A stretch of 64,000 bases of DNA from Nanobdellota archaeon (GCA_013329055.1 DUKY01000012.1:38088-102087), one strand, 5' to 3'; positions 27,555 to 38,848 are shown, counted from the first letter of the stretch. Numbers and translations: made by a program. The notes: generated by a model from the letters alone, not told the origin.

Positions 27555-29120
27555 TTTTATCTCACTAAAAAAGTTTTTAATTTTAATAAAGAATTTAAAC
27601 AAAAAAGATTCTTTTAAATCAATCTCTTCAAAAATAGATAAACCGGTTACTTTATTTGAAAGATCTTCAGAGATTGAATTATTTGTCACACCGGCAATTG
27701 CAAACCCTTCTTTAAATTCAATAAATCCTCTATAATAAAGATTATTATCATCTTCAGAATACAAAGAAAGATTTGCTAAAGAAAATCCATTATCCAAGGT
27801 ATATAAATTAATTTTTTCAAAATTATTTTTTAATAAAAAATCTTTGCTAATCTTAAATTCAACACCGACTTTTTCAAAATTATCTTGAATTAAAGAAGAA
27901 TCATAAGAATAAATTTGTATTAAACCATCAATTAGATTTTCCTTAAAGTAACTATCAAGATTAAAATTTTCAACAATCATTTCAGTTTTAGGATAAATAA
28001 CTAATCTTTTAACAAAAGAATCATTCAAATCAATCACTAAAGGATGCGAAGGAGAAATTTGATTTTTCGAAGATTCATTTTTTTTAGCTGGAGGTCTACC
28101 CCATCCACTACTCCCTTCAGAAGAATCAGAAGAAAATGAAAATTTAGGTAAAGAAACAGGGACAACTTTATACACTAAAATATTTTCTTCATTCAAAATT
28201 TCATATTCTAAATTTGTCCCAAATAAAAATTCCTGTTGAAAAATCCCAACATCAGGAGATTTCACAATATAATCAAAAGTAAAGTTTTTTCCCGAGAGAT
28301 TCCATTCAATAAGATTATAATTTGAGTCAAAATCTTTAATAATACCAAAACCAGCATCCATAATACTCCATTCAATCGGAACATATTCTTTTAATAAAAC
28401 ACCATCAACATCATTTGAAAGATTTAATGCAAGAGACATTGTTACATTTTGTGCACCACGAATCTTTTTTTTGCATTCGCCACAATCAAAACTCCTTTCA
28501 AAATCAAAATCTTCAATTAAAGCTACATTAATAACTTCTTGAAAACTTTCATTATTAATCTTCTTTGCAAAAACATTAATTTTATTTTCACCAAAACTTA
28601 AATTCAAACTATCATTAAAAAAAGTACAATTATCACAATTAAACAATAAAGAATTTTCATCTCTTATCTCAATTAAATTATATGGCTCACTAAAACTTAA
28701 ATTTAAAGAAAGATTATTTTCTTTTGAAATAATTACACGACTAACAGGGTCATTAACTTTAATTGCTTTTTTCAATTTTAAATTTGGAAAAATATCATAA
28801 GCCCTCCCGGTAGTTATAACATTAACTTCATCAGCAAAATAACCCGTATTAAAATCATATACTCTTGCAAAAACTTTTTTCCCAACTTTCCAGGTATTTT
28901 GAGGATAAATTGAATCAGCATCGCAACAATACTTATTTTCCTTAGGACTAACTTGGCAATTTAAAAAATTCGAACTATAATTTTCATAAAATAATCTTGT
29001 ATTAAACCATGCACCAGACATTCCATCATCAGAATTTTCAACAATCCCGCAAACAAAATTAGCATTAATATTAAAACTAAATAAAATTAAAATTCCAAAA
29101 AATAAAATAAAATTTCTCAT
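27549..29120 (-). CDS. secreted surface protein, C-terminal TM-like/basic tail
   Basis: Signal peptide; N-terminal CGIVENSDDGM...VYDFNTGYFADEVNVITTGRAYD domain shared with 38849..40063 and 56093..57958. Confidence 0.75.
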   Translation of the reverse strand: MRNFILFFGILILFSFNINANFVCGIVENSDDGMSGAWFNTRLFYENYSSNFLNCQVSPKENKYCCDADSIYPQNTWKVGKKVFARVYDFNTGYFADEVNVITTGRAYDIFPNLKLKKAIKVNDPVSRVIISKENNLSLNLSFSEPYNLIEIRDENSLLFNCDNCTFFNDSLNLSFGENKINVFAKKINNESFQEVINVALIEDFDFERSFDCGECKKKIRGAQNVTMSLALNLSNDVDGVLLKEYVPIEWSIMDAGFGIIKDFDSNYNLIEWNLSGKNFTFDYIVKSPDVGIFQQEFLFGTNLEYEILNEENILVYKVVPVSLPKFSFSSDSSEGSSGWGRPPAKKNESSKNQISPSHPLVIDLNDSFVKRLVIYPKTEMIVENFNLDSYFKENLIDGLIQIYSYDSSLIQDNFEKVGVEFKISKDFLLKNNFEKINLYTLDNGFSLANLSLYSEDDNNLYYRGFIEFKEGFAIAGVTNNSISEDLSNKVTGLSIFEEIDLKESFLFKFFIKIKNFFSEIKL

Positions 29121-29182
29121 ATAAAAATAAACAAAAAATCATTAATAAACTTAATTATACATTTATATAAAATTGCGAAGAA

Positions 29183-29530
29183 TCAAATCAACTTTTCAAT
29201 TTCTTTTTTAACTTGAGTAAGAATATTAACATTCACTAACCCAATTTTCTTCTTAACTAACTTTTTTTCTAAAGTAAACAATTTATCAACTTTAATTCTG
29301 CTTTTAAGAGGAATTTTACCATTCAGTAGACAATCATTATCAATAATTACTGAATATTTATTATCTTTCAAATTTGAAGTAATACCACAAACAATAATAT
29401 CATTTGAAATTCTATTATAATTATTTTTAGACAAAACCAAAACAGGTCTTTGCTTAATTGAATTTAAATTACTAAAAGGAAAAGGAACAATTAAAATCTC
29501 ACCCTGCTTAAACTGTGTCCCAAATATCAT
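29183..29530 (-). CDS. mazF: MazF/PemK-family toxin
   Basis: FKQGEILIVPFPFSNLNSIKQRPVLVLSKNNYN...LKSRIKVDKLFTLEKKLVKKKIG; start chosen at ATG 29530, overlapping the antitoxin gene end. Confidence 0.85.
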   Translation of the reverse strand: MIFGTQFKQGEILIVPFPFSNLNSIKQRPVLVLSKNNYNRISNDIIVCGITSNLKDNKYSVIIDNDCLLNGKIPLKSRIKVDKLFTLEKKLVKKKIGLVNVNILTQVKKEIEKLI

Positions 29531-29747
29531 CTTCTTTATTATTCCACAATTTATTTGCAACAGATTCAGAATTCTTTAATAAATCTTCAAAATTACCTTT
29601 ATTAATTTTCTTAATTAAGACAGAATCTTTTCCACCAATCATAAAAACATCATCTCCACTGCTAATCCCAATAGAATTTCTAATCTCTATAGGAATTGAA
29701 ATTTGCCCTTTACTTGTTATTTTAACTATTTTTGTTTCCATATACAA
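29508..29747 (-). CDS. AbrB/SpoVT-type antitoxin
   Basis: KIVKITSKGQISIPIEIRNSIGISSGDDVFMI. Confidence 0.88.
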   Translation of the reverse strand: MYMETKIVKITSKGQISIPIEIRNSIGISSGDDVFMIGGKDSVLIKKINKGNFEDLLKNSESVANKLWNNKEDDIWDTV

Positions 29748-29821
29748 AGTAAGATATTCCTTACTTAAAAATCTTTTTATGAATAAAATTTCTCATATAA
29801 AAATTAGATATTTTTACCATT

Positions 29822-32800
29822 TTAAACCTGACTCCAAACACCACTTGCAGTTACTGAAACTTCATAACCGCTTTCAACATTTAAATTAAAATTTTCTCCA
29901 AGATATTGAGCCCAAGGAAAAGGAGATGGAATTAACCCGGAAGATTTTTGAGAACTCGAATTCCATCTGGTCAATGCATCGGCATTACTAATATTTTGAA
30001 TTAAACCCTGAGCATTTGTTAAACTAGTATTCGCAGACATAGAAATCCAATTTTTTCCAAAAGAAGTTGAATTCTTTACTAAGTTAATATTTGTAGAACT
30101 ATAAACAATCCCAACACCACTCCAATTAATTGAACTTGGAGCAGAATCATTAACATTAACTTCATATCCTCTTCCTTGTTGATTAACAAAACTAAAATTG
30201 CAATTTGTATCCGTACATTCATAACTATCTGGACATGAAAACTTATTGCAAGTAACTCTTTTCTGTATTGTCTCATTCCACATTGTAAAAGCTGTAGCAT
30301 TTCTTATCTCATATAGAGTCTTGTTAGCATCAGCCAAATAAGAAAAATTTGTTGGAAAACCAATCCAATTACGAGTATTACCATTATGCCTCAATGTATA
30401 AACATGTACACCGAAAAAATTATTGCTTGAATTTTGTCCCGTAGGATTCCAGCTATCGATCCTATAAAATCTTCTTACATTTCCTGCAAAAGAAGTATCA
30501 GTATAATTTGAATTAAATGTTTCACCAATAAAATTTAGATTTGATAAATTATTGCCGGAATAAATTTTATACAAATAAGAATGATTGGTAACATTCCAAA
30601 ATAAAGTTACATCACCTGTTCCATCATTTACAGTTTGACTTGCATTCAATAATAAAGGTTTATCCGGAAATAAAAATGCAGAAAAAGAAAAATTGGTTAG
30701 ATTAAATGCAGAATTCCCGGCATAATCTGTGCAATTAACATTCCAAATATAAAAATTATCTCCTTCAACAATAACCTCTGAAAAATTTACATCTGTGTTA
30801 TTCATAGGAGAATTAATAGTTTTATTTAAATGCCATCCAGTTGACCAATTTCCGTATAAAGAACAATTTTTGATTTCATAATTATCAACAACACTAAAAT
30901 TCAAATACGGTATTGCAAAGGTAGAAAAGTTTTGATTTTGTATAGGATAAATTAAATTTACTGTTGGAGGAGTTAAATCAACATTCACACTTTTATTTAA
31001 TGAAGCAAACTGGCAATTATCAGCATAATCACAGGCATAACAATTCCAATTATATGTTCCTTCATTAATACTTTTATTGAAAATATAATTTGCATTATTT
31101 ATCCCGGAATTATTTGTTTCATTTAAATGCCAGCCATTTTTCCATTCACCAAATAAGCTAACATTAACTAAAATATTATCATCATTTGCAGAACAATTAA
31201 ATCCTAAAATCGAAGAAGAACTATTAAAGTTATCAATAGGAGAATTCAGTGTCACAGTCGGAGCAAGGATATCTGTCTGGACTTTTAATTCCACAAAATC
31301 AGTACTAATTCTTGCCCAACGATTTCCACCAGCTCCGCCAGTTGGACCTGCTAAATAAGATCTTGCAAGAAGTTTAATATAACCACTTGAATTAATCCAA
31401 TCACTAAAATTACCTGTCTTTGCAATATATTCAATATATTTTGCATTAGTTGTTCTTGTAACTTCAGTATTCCAAGTCCCGGAAGTATGATTATAAAGAT
31501 ATAAAATAAAACCAGGAGTTGTTCCGCCATTCTCCCCATAACCATCCCAGGTTAAATTTATTTTAGTAACTTTATTTCGTGCCTCGTCAATTTTAATTTC
31601 AAATCGGGTAAAAGCATATTCACCTGCACCGGATTGAAAATCCTGAACAACAGTATTATTGCTTTCTAAATCAGTATATGGATCATCAATTAAAGTAGTA
31701 GTTGTATTGATTATTCCTTCATATGCCTTATTAAAAGTAGTATTTGAATAATCATAAATAAAAAGACCATAACCCACACCTAAAGATAAAATTTCTTGAT
31801 TATTTGTAGACACATTATAATATTTTGCAGTATCATTAGTAAAATTACAAGTAATGTGATAACTACCGGCAGAATAAATACTAAAAGTCCATTTTGCATA
31901 TCCATCTGCACCGGTTAAATTTGAACCCATATAAACAGATTCATTATAAAAAGAAACATTATAATTACTCAAAGGTTGAAGAGTCACATTATCTTGAACC
32001 TTGCAATTAACTGTTGTAGAACCTCCAATAGGAATTCCCGCAGGATTCAAAAATGAATTTCCAAATTCAGATCTACCCCATAAAGTAAAAAAATTCACAT
32101 TAGTCAAATTAGTATTTCCAACTAAATCATTTGCATAAATTTTCCAATAAATATTTGTTCCGGGAATAAAACTTGAATTGGACCAATTAAAAACACTTTG
32201 ATTATTTAATCCGGTAATATTTTGAGGCGAACTATATAAACCGGTTTTATTCTCCCATAAACCAGTAGCATTTGTAGATAACCATGAAGAATTCAGGCCA
32301 ATTGTATCACTCCAATTAGCGAATAAATTAATTGTATAACCTAAATAAACAGTATCAGAATAAATTCCGCCAACAGTTTGGTTTTGATTAGACCAATTTG
32401 GAGAAATAAAATCAAGTGTTACAATTCTTAAACTAGTTAAATTAAAATTAGTAGATGAATCATTTGCATAAGCCCTGAATGTATAAACCCCATGACCTAA
32501 ACCCGTCTTATTTTCCCAGAAAAATTTTCCATCGTTATTATCAAAAGTTTCATTAGCACCTTGCCATTCAAAATAAACAGAATCTATATTTGAATCATTT
32601 ACTGTTACATTAATAAAAATCCAATCCTGACGTAAAAATGAATTATTCAAAGTAGTATTAGTTGTAAAATCTATTTTTGGATAAACAGTATCAACATTAA
32701 TTGTATAATTTGTGGAATTAAATGCAAAATTTCCCGCAGAATCATTACACCAGATATTCCAGATATAACTTCCATCATTAATAGGTTTTATGAAAGCATT

Positions 32801-35800
32801 CGAACTTCCATTAAATAAAGTTGAATCAGTATCATTTAAATGCCAGCCATTTGACCAATTTCCCCATAATTGACAGGAATCTAAATAAGAATCACTCGGA
32901 GTATAATCAAATTCAATATTACTTAAAGGAGACCAGGAATTATTAATTGGAAATTCTAATAAAATTACCGGAGGAGTCAAATCAATTCTTAAATTTCTAA
33001 CTTCACTGAAATTTTTATTCCCTGCACTATCAGTGCAATTAACATACCAATTATGGTTTCCCTCGTTTAATCCATTAACAGTAAAAAAAGTTAAAGTCGC
33101 ATTTAATGTCGAAGAATTTGTTTGATTAATAATAGAATCTAAAATTAAAGAACAATTAATCATTGACTCAACATTTTCATAAGCCGTAAAACTAAAAATT
33201 TTAGTAGTAGTATTAATTAACGAATTATTAAGGGGTAAATTCAATTCAATAAGAGGTTTAGTAGTATCATGAGTAATATTCCCATGAACATTATAATTTC
33301 CAAAATTACCTTCACTATCATTAGCTCTTGATCTTACTTCAATATTTTTCTGATCAGTAACGCTTGTTAAATCCCAATTAAATTGGTAAGGATTTGCACA
33401 ATCAACATTTATTGAATTCCATCCCCCATTATAATAAGCATCAAACTCAATACAGGAAACACCTGAACCGGAATCAGTTGAACTTGCATTCACAAATTGT
33501 GATTCAATTACAATATAAGAATCATTAAAAGGTAAACCCTGAATAGTAGTAGGGCCAATATTATCAATTCCAATTTGAAGAATCGTAGAATTTTTTGTAG
33601 AATCATCGTCAGTAACATTTAAACGCAAATAACAGGTGCTTGTTTCCTGCAAGCATTCAGTCTGCGTAATTGTATTTAATGAGCAATAGTTATTTGAAGA
33701 ATCGCAAATCAAAAAAGGACTTGCAAAATCCGTATTATTATCTATTTCAAATTTATAATTATTAATTGTTCCGTCACTATCTGTAGAAGAAGAAGCATTT
33801 AAAATTTCAGTTCCGGAAAGCCATTCACTTACGCTCGGATAATAAAAATTTGCAATAGGGAAATTATTAATATGCAAATTAACAGGAGTTGCAAAATCTG
33901 CGGCAGCATTACTGCTTGAACCATGACATCTTAAATCCCAGCTATTTCCTCCTGAATTTGCTCCGGCAGTAATATTAAAGGTATGAAAACAAGATTGACC
34001 AGTCAATAAATCCCCGCAACCATAAAAATCTTCATCATTAACTAAATCACTTGTTAAAGTAGTAATATCGATAAAACCTCCATCATCATATTCAGCAGTT
34101 ATTTCAACATTATCACAATTTGTTCCACTTTCATTACAAGTAATATTACATACAATTGTGAAATTTGAATTAAATCCGGACTCATTAATTTCAAAAGGAA
34201 TTGTAGGATAAATCATTTCAGCAATCAAAAAAGCAAAAGAAGTTGAAGTCCAGGCAACACCAATGTTCGAAAAATTTTCATTATCTAAATCATCACTTGC
34301 ATAAACTTTTGTCCAGTTATAACTTCCGTCATAGATTGATAGATAGTCCTTAGAATAAACATTATCTCCGGATACAAAATCACAACCTGTTCCATCATCA
34401 ACTAAAGTAATATTTTCGTTTGGACCGGTGGGAACATCAATTTCTGCTTTAACAGAATTTACACCAACTAAATTATCAGTAACAGTAACATTCAAACAAA
34501 CCCAAGTATTAATTGCAATGTCAGTATCATTAATATTTGCATTATTAATTATTGGAGCAGTATTATCAATAGTAAAATTAACATTAGATTCGTCAGATCC
34601 TATACCACTTCGGTTATCAGTAGCATTACATCTAATTAAATATTCATTTGAATCAGAGTCTAAAGTTGTATCCCAAATAAAAGTATATTCACTTAAATTT
34701 AAAGTTAAATTATTTCCTATTAGATTCCAATTGGTTCCATTATTTAAAGAATATTCAAAACTTACATTTGAAACAATATCGGAAGGATCAGATTCACTCG
34801 CACTTGCATTTAAAACTATTTGACCATTCAATTCTTCAAAACCATTTGGATAATTTACTAAACAAATAGGATTATCATTTGCTAAATCAATAACAATATT
34901 AGTATTTGTATCTATCCCGATTAATCCGGCATTATCTGTAACATTAACCCGAATATCATAATTTCCATCACTTAATCCAATATCCCAACTAAATGTTAAA
35001 CCATCGCTAGGATTTGTATCACTTCCAATTAAATTCCAAGAAACATCATAATAATAAAAACTTGCATTTTTTATCCAGGAAGTTGCGTCACTTGAAGTTG
35101 TTGCATTTAATAAATAAGGACTTGAAGAGATAATCTCTGAATTTATAGGATAATCTAAAACAGCATTTGGAGAAGTTGTATCGTGAGTAATATTTCCATG
35201 AATATCATAATTTCCAAAGTTTCCCTCACTGTCGTTTGCTCTTGACCGAACTTGAATTCCAGTTTGGTCGCTTACGCTTGATAAATCCCAAGTGGTTGAA
35301 AAAGGACTTGCACAATCAACAAATAAAGAATTCCACCCACCATCAAAATAAACATCAAATAGAACACAAGAAACACCTGAACCTAAATCATTTGAACTTG
35401 CATTAATTAATTGTGATTCAGTATTAATGTAAGAATCATTAATTGGAACTCCATGAGTTGTTGTCGGACCTAGATTATCTATGCCCACTTGAATAATCGT
35501 AGAATTTATTGCAGAATCATCGTCAGTTACTGTTAAACGTAAATAACAAGTGCTTGTTTCTTGAGAACATTCAGTCTGCGTTATAGTATTTAATGAACAA
35601 GTAGAACTTGCCGAATCGCAAATTGTTGAAGAGGTTGCAAAACCTAAATTATCATCAATTTCAAATTTATAATTATTAATTGTTCCGTCTGAATCAGTAG
35701 AACTTGAAGCATTTAAAGTTTCAGTTCCAAAAAGCCATTCACTTGCAATAGGATAAGAAAAATTTGCAATAGGTTTATCATTAACATGCAAAGCTAATTT

Positions 35801-37600
35801 TTCAGAGCTTAATACAGCTTGAGCATTACTTGAAGTAGAATTGCATTGTATAACATAATCATTACTTAAACTTCCGGTAATATTAAAAGAAGCATTTTGA
35901 GTAACCCCCGGGGAAATTGAACCTAAATTAACACTACTAACATTAGAGGATAAACCATTTGAAGTAAGATTTAAAAATTTATTAGGAGTGCAAATTAAAG
36001 AACCATCACAATATAATAAAGAAACTAAAACATCATTGCAAGTTTGCCCTTCACATTTCACCGAACATTTTAGATCGAAATATTCATTCTCATCAATTAA
36101 AGGATCAGTAATTGGAGAAGTTAAATTCACAGTCAATGTTGGAGAATTTAACACATTGATACCTGCATTCAAGGTATTATTATTTAAAACAGAAGTGATA
36201 CTTGAAGTGAATAAAACATCTAAATTATAATTTCCTAATTGTGTAGCATTAACCTGCCAAGTCAATATACAAGTATCTTGCCCGGAAGTTGCATTTAAGG
36301 AAGTGCAACTTTGATTTCCGGTATTCGCAAATAATGGAACTGCACCAGGCGTTGAAGAGATTTGTGCTGTCGGCTCAATTCCTGAAGAATTATATCTTGC
36401 CATACCAACAATATTCCCGCAACGATCTCCTGAATTCCCAATGCATTTAACAGTTGCATTTAAAGTAAAAAGATTATTAATAGTTTTATTTGTGATGATT
36501 GCTGTTGAAGGATCATTTAAAGTAACATTTAAACTACCGGATTTTGCATAAGTTACATTGAACCATAATTGATCAACATAAGCAGTTGTTGATGTAGCTG
36601 CTGTACTCGTTTGCCTGCTTCTTAATCTTGCTCTATTTCCTGAAGTATCGAAAAAATTAGAACAAATCCAACTTTCACTTAAAGTAATATTCTGACAACC
36701 AGAAGCACCGACTATCCCAGGGCAAGCTGAAATTATATTAGACCATCCATCTCCGGAATTATCATAATCAATTGCACAAACTGTAGGATTAGTATTACTT
36801 GAACGCCATTCATAGCAAGCCTGAACATCTAATACTTCAACGCAATCAGTAATAGTATTATTATAAAAAATTGCATCTAACCCTGCATAATCGCTTTTTT
36901 TTGTAGTTTGTGCTTCTTCAGAAGCATCATTACAAGAAATTCTATCTGTTCCGCAAGTTGACGGATAACTACCAGAACACGCTACTACAACACCATTAGT
37001 ATAACAAGTCACATTTTGCGGACGTAAACCACCTGTAGTTGTTCCACCAACAATTGGATCAAGGATATAATCTAAATAAAGAGAACTGCCTAATATTTTC
37101 AAATCAAAAGTATCTTCGATACCAAATAAGTTATTCAGTAAAACCTGATATTTATTATAAAAAGTAATTTCATCAAATTGAGTAATTAGTTTTGAACTAT
37201 CTTTAGAATAAATTTCCACAACAGATTGATTTATACTTTTCGCATAAATAGTAATATCATTATTTTTTGTTAAATTCTTCTCAAAAGTTACTCTTACATA
37301 ATCCCCGCTGGGAACATACTTAAATAAATTATCTTTTTCACCGGCTTCAAAATAAATGTCATTCAAAAAATTTCTTTCTGAATCTAAATGCTGTGCTTGA
37401 GTGATATAAATTTCATCTTTATCTATTAATAGCACATTTTGTTTAAGATTCACATTTTCAATATTTAAAGAAAAAAGTAATAAACTCCCAAGAATAAAAA
37501 TACCAATTAACAAAGATAAAATTCTAATCTTCTTTTTTTCTAAACCCTTCTTTTTGTTCATCTTTACCTCTAAATTTCCCAATAAATATTCTATAATCAA
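29822..37600 (-). CDS. giant secreted adhesin-like protein (2592 aa), repeated Ig-like modules
   Basis: N-terminal TM; N-domain ITQAQHLDSERNFL...VRVTFEKNLTKNNDITIYAK shared with 20186..27136; repeated modules and sequons. Confidence 0.85.
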   Translation of the reverse strand: MIIEYLLGNLEVKMNKKKGLEKKKIRILSLLIGIFILGSLLLFSLNIENVNLKQNVLLIDKDEIYITQAQHLDSERNFLNDIYFEAGEKDNLFKYVPSGDYVRVTFEKNLTKNNDITIYAKSINQSVVEIYSKDSSKLITQFDEITFYNKYQVLLNNLFGIEDTFDLKILGSSLYLDYILDPIVGGTTTGGLRPQNVTCYTNGVVVACSGSYPSTCGTDRISCNDASEEAQTTKKSDYAGLDAIFYNNTITDCVEVLDVQACYEWRSSNTNPTVCAIDYDNSGDGWSNIISACPGIVGASGCQNITLSESWICSNFFDTSGNRARLRSRQTSTAATSTTAYVDQLWFNVTYAKSGSLNVTLNDPSTAIITNKTINNLFTLNATVKCIGNSGDRCGNIVGMARYNSSGIEPTAQISSTPGAVPLFANTGNQSCTSLNATSGQDTCILTWQVNATQLGNYNLDVLFTSSITSVLNNNTLNAGINVLNSPTLTVNLTSPITDPLIDENEYFDLKCSVKCEGQTCNDVLVSLLYCDGSLICTPNKFLNLTSNGLSSNVSSVNLGSISPGVTQNASFNITGSLSNDYVIQCNSTSSNAQAVLSSEKLALHVNDKPIANFSYPIASEWLFGTETLNASSSTDSDGTINNYKFEIDDNLGFATSSTICDSASSTCSLNTITQTECSQETSTCYLRLTVTDDDSAINSTIIQVGIDNLGPTTTHGVPINDSYINTESQLINASSNDLGSGVSCVLFDVYFDGGWNSLFVDCASPFSTTWDLSSVSDQTGIQVRSRANDSEGNFGNYDIHGNITHDTTSPNAVLDYPINSEIISSSPYLLNATTSSDATSWIKNASFYYYDVSWNLIGSDTNPSDGLTFSWDIGLSDGNYDIRVNVTDNAGLIGIDTNTNIVIDLANDNPICLVNYPNGFEELNGQIVLNASASESDPSDIVSNVSFEYSLNNGTNWNLIGNNLTLNLSEYTFIWDTTLDSDSNEYLIRCNATDNRSGIGSDESNVNFTIDNTAPIINNANINDTDIAINTWVCLNVTVTDNLVGVNSVKAEIDVPTGPNENITLVDDGTGCDFVSGDNVYSKDYLSIYDGSYNWTKVYASDDLDNENFSNIGVAWTSTSFAFLIAEMIYPTIPFEINESGFNSNFTIVCNITCNESGTNCDNVEITAEYDDGGFIDITTLTSDLVNDEDFYGCGDLLTGQSCFHTFNITAGANSGGNSWDLRCHGSSSNAAADFATPVNLHINNFPIANFYYPSVSEWLSGTEILNASSSTDSDGTINNYKFEIDNNTDFASPFLICDSSNNYCSLNTITQTECLQETSTCYLRLNVTDDDSTKNSTILQIGIDNIGPTTIQGLPFNDSYIVIESQFVNASSTDSGSGVSCIEFDAYYNGGWNSINVDCANPYQFNWDLTSVTDQKNIEVRSRANDSEGNFGNYNVHGNITHDTTKPLIELNLPLNNSLINTTTKIFSFTAYENVESMINCSLILDSIINQTNSSTLNATLTFFTVNGLNEGNHNWYVNCTDSAGNKNFSEVRNLRIDLTPPVILLEFPINNSWSPLSNIEFDYTPSDSYLDSCQLWGNWSNGWHLNDTDSTLFNGSSNAFIKPINDGSYIWNIWCNDSAGNFAFNSTNYTINVDTVYPKIDFTTNTTLNNSFLRQDWIFINVTVNDSNIDSVYFEWQGANETFDNNDGKFFWENKTGLGHGVYTFRAYANDSSTNFNLTSLRIVTLDFISPNWSNQNQTVGGIYSDTVYLGYTINLFANWSDTIGLNSSWLSTNATGLWENKTGLYSSPQNITGLNNQSVFNWSNSSFIPGTNIYWKIYANDLVGNTNLTNVNFFTLWGRSEFGNSFLNPAGIPIGGSTTVNCKVQDNVTLQPLSNYNVSFYNESVYMGSNLTGADGYAKWTFSIYSAGSYHITCNFTNDTAKYYNVSTNNQEILSLGVGYGLFIYDYSNTTFNKAYEGIINTTTTLIDDPYTDLESNNTVVQDFQSGAGEYAFTRFEIKIDEARNKVTKINLTWDGYGENGGTTPGFILYLYNHTSGTWNTEVTRTTNAKYIEYIAKTGNFSDWINSSGYIKLLARSYLAGPTGGAGGNRWARISTDFVELKVQTDILAPTVTLNSPIDNFNSSSSILGFNCSANDDNILVNVSLFGEWKNGWHLNETNNSGINNANYIFNKSINEGTYNWNCYACDYADNCQFASLNKSVNVDLTPPTVNLIYPIQNQNFSTFAIPYLNFSVVDNYEIKNCSLYGNWSTGWHLNKTINSPMNNTDVNFSEVIVEGDNFYIWNVNCTDYAGNSAFNLTNFSFSAFLFPDKPLLLNASQTVNDGTGDVTLFWNVTNHSYLYKIYSGNNLSNLNFIGETFNSNYTDTSFAGNVRRFYRIDSWNPTGQNSSNNFFGVHVYTLRHNGNTRNWIGFPTNFSYLADANKTLYEIRNATAFTMWNETIQKRVTCNKFSCPDSYECTDTNCNFSFVNQQGRGYEVNVNDSAPSSINWSGVGIVYSSTNINLVKNSTSFGKNWISMSANTSLTNAQGLIQNISNADALTRWNSSSQKSSGLIPSPFPWAQYLGENFNLNVESGYEVSVTASGVWSQV

Positions 37601-37697
37601 TACTTAAATTAAATACCGCATTTAGTTTAAATATATTTAGAATCTCGAAGATAATAGTTTTATTTTTAAACTAAAAATTTAATTACAGCACAAAAAA

Positions 37698-38792
37698 TCA
37701 ATTAAAACCAGGCAAATAAACTTCATCTTCAATTCTTAGTTTAGAAATAATAATAATCCCATAAATTAAAAAAGATCCTCCAAGAAGCAACACCGCAAAA
37801 ATTAAATTCTGTGAAAGCCCGAAATCCTGCAAATCTTTAGCAATTGCCAAAAAATTAAAACCTGAAAGCAAAAACGCCATTTCTTTCATAAATTTTCCTC
37901 CGATGAAAAATAATAAAATCGCAAGTAAAAAAGGAGCTAAAATTCCCCCAAGTAATACTAAAGAATTATCAATTTTGCCATCACATAAAACTTCTGTACG
38001 AAAAAAATCATCTTCATAAACAATCTTTCGATAATCACAATTATAAAATTTAGAGATGGAAAAGTGACCAAATTCATGAATCCCAATTGTTCCAATAAAA
38101 ATAAAATTAACAAAAATAATAATAAAAAATAAATGCCCTAAAATAACTAAAAAAGGAGGTCTGGGTCCTTTATTCAAATCTTCTTTAGAGACTAATGGAA
38201 TTTTTTGTAAATCTTTAATGAAAATGAAAATGAAAAAACAAAAAACTAAATTTAATAATAAATTAAGGAGATAAACATTTCCGATTTGAAAAATCAATAA
38301 AGTTTCAAAAGATAAACCCAATATTGAATAAAACATACCAAAATAACCCAAAGCTTGATAATTATCATCTCTAAAGATTAAATCCATAAAAAAAAGAAAC
38401 ATTAGTAAAAAAGAAATAATAATAATAAAATTTGCAAAAGTAGAAAAGGAATATAACATTGAACCAACACCAATTAAATAAAACATCAAAAGGTATAATA
38501 ATTTCTTATGTAAAGACATAAAATAGATAATTCTGAAAAATAATAAAGATTGAAATACAATCAAAAAAGAATATAAAAATAAAAAATCTTCAGGAGAATA
38601 ATTTAGAAAACCAAAAAACCATACAAAAGAAAAAAGAGACAAAAAAAGATATAATAAACCAATAACAAAAAAATAAAAAGAAATCTTGTGATAATCTTTA
38701 GTTTTATAAAATAAAAAGGATTTAACAGATAAAAAAATAAATATCCCAAGAGAGATAATAAAATTTAATAAAAATAAAATTTTCATTTCCAT
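37698..38792 (-). CDS. multi-TM M50-type intramembrane metalloprotease
   Basis: GIHEFGHFSISKFY (HExxH) in a polytopic membrane protein. Confidence 0.75.
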   Translation of the reverse strand: MEMKILFLLNFIISLGIFIFLSVKSFLFYKTKDYHKISFYFFVIGLLYLFLSLFSFVWFFGFLNYSPEDFLFLYSFLIVFQSLLFFRIIYFMSLHKKLLYLLMFYLIGVGSMLYSFSTFANFIIIISFLLMFLFFMDLIFRDDNYQALGYFGMFYSILGLSFETLLIFQIGNVYLLNLLLNLVFCFFIFIFIKDLQKIPLVSKEDLNKGPRPPFLVILGHLFFIIIFVNFIFIGTIGIHEFGHFSISKFYNCDYRKIVYEDDFFRTEVLCDGKIDNSLVLLGGILAPFLLAILLFFIGGKFMKEMAFLLSGFNFLAIAKDLQDFGLSQNLIFAVLLLGGSFLIYGIIIISKLRIEDEVYLPGFN

Positions 38793-38848
38793 ATAAGAAT
38801 ATTACTTCTGCATATTTATAAAACTATTTTTAGGATAAAGGAAATAAA

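Noticed and set aside
24966-36230. Opposite-strand ORFs within giant adhesins (24966..25154, 25534..25719, 34428..34823, 35988..36230)
   Set aside because: Fully antisense to long, domain-coherent coding sequences; low-complexity peptides; no start context.
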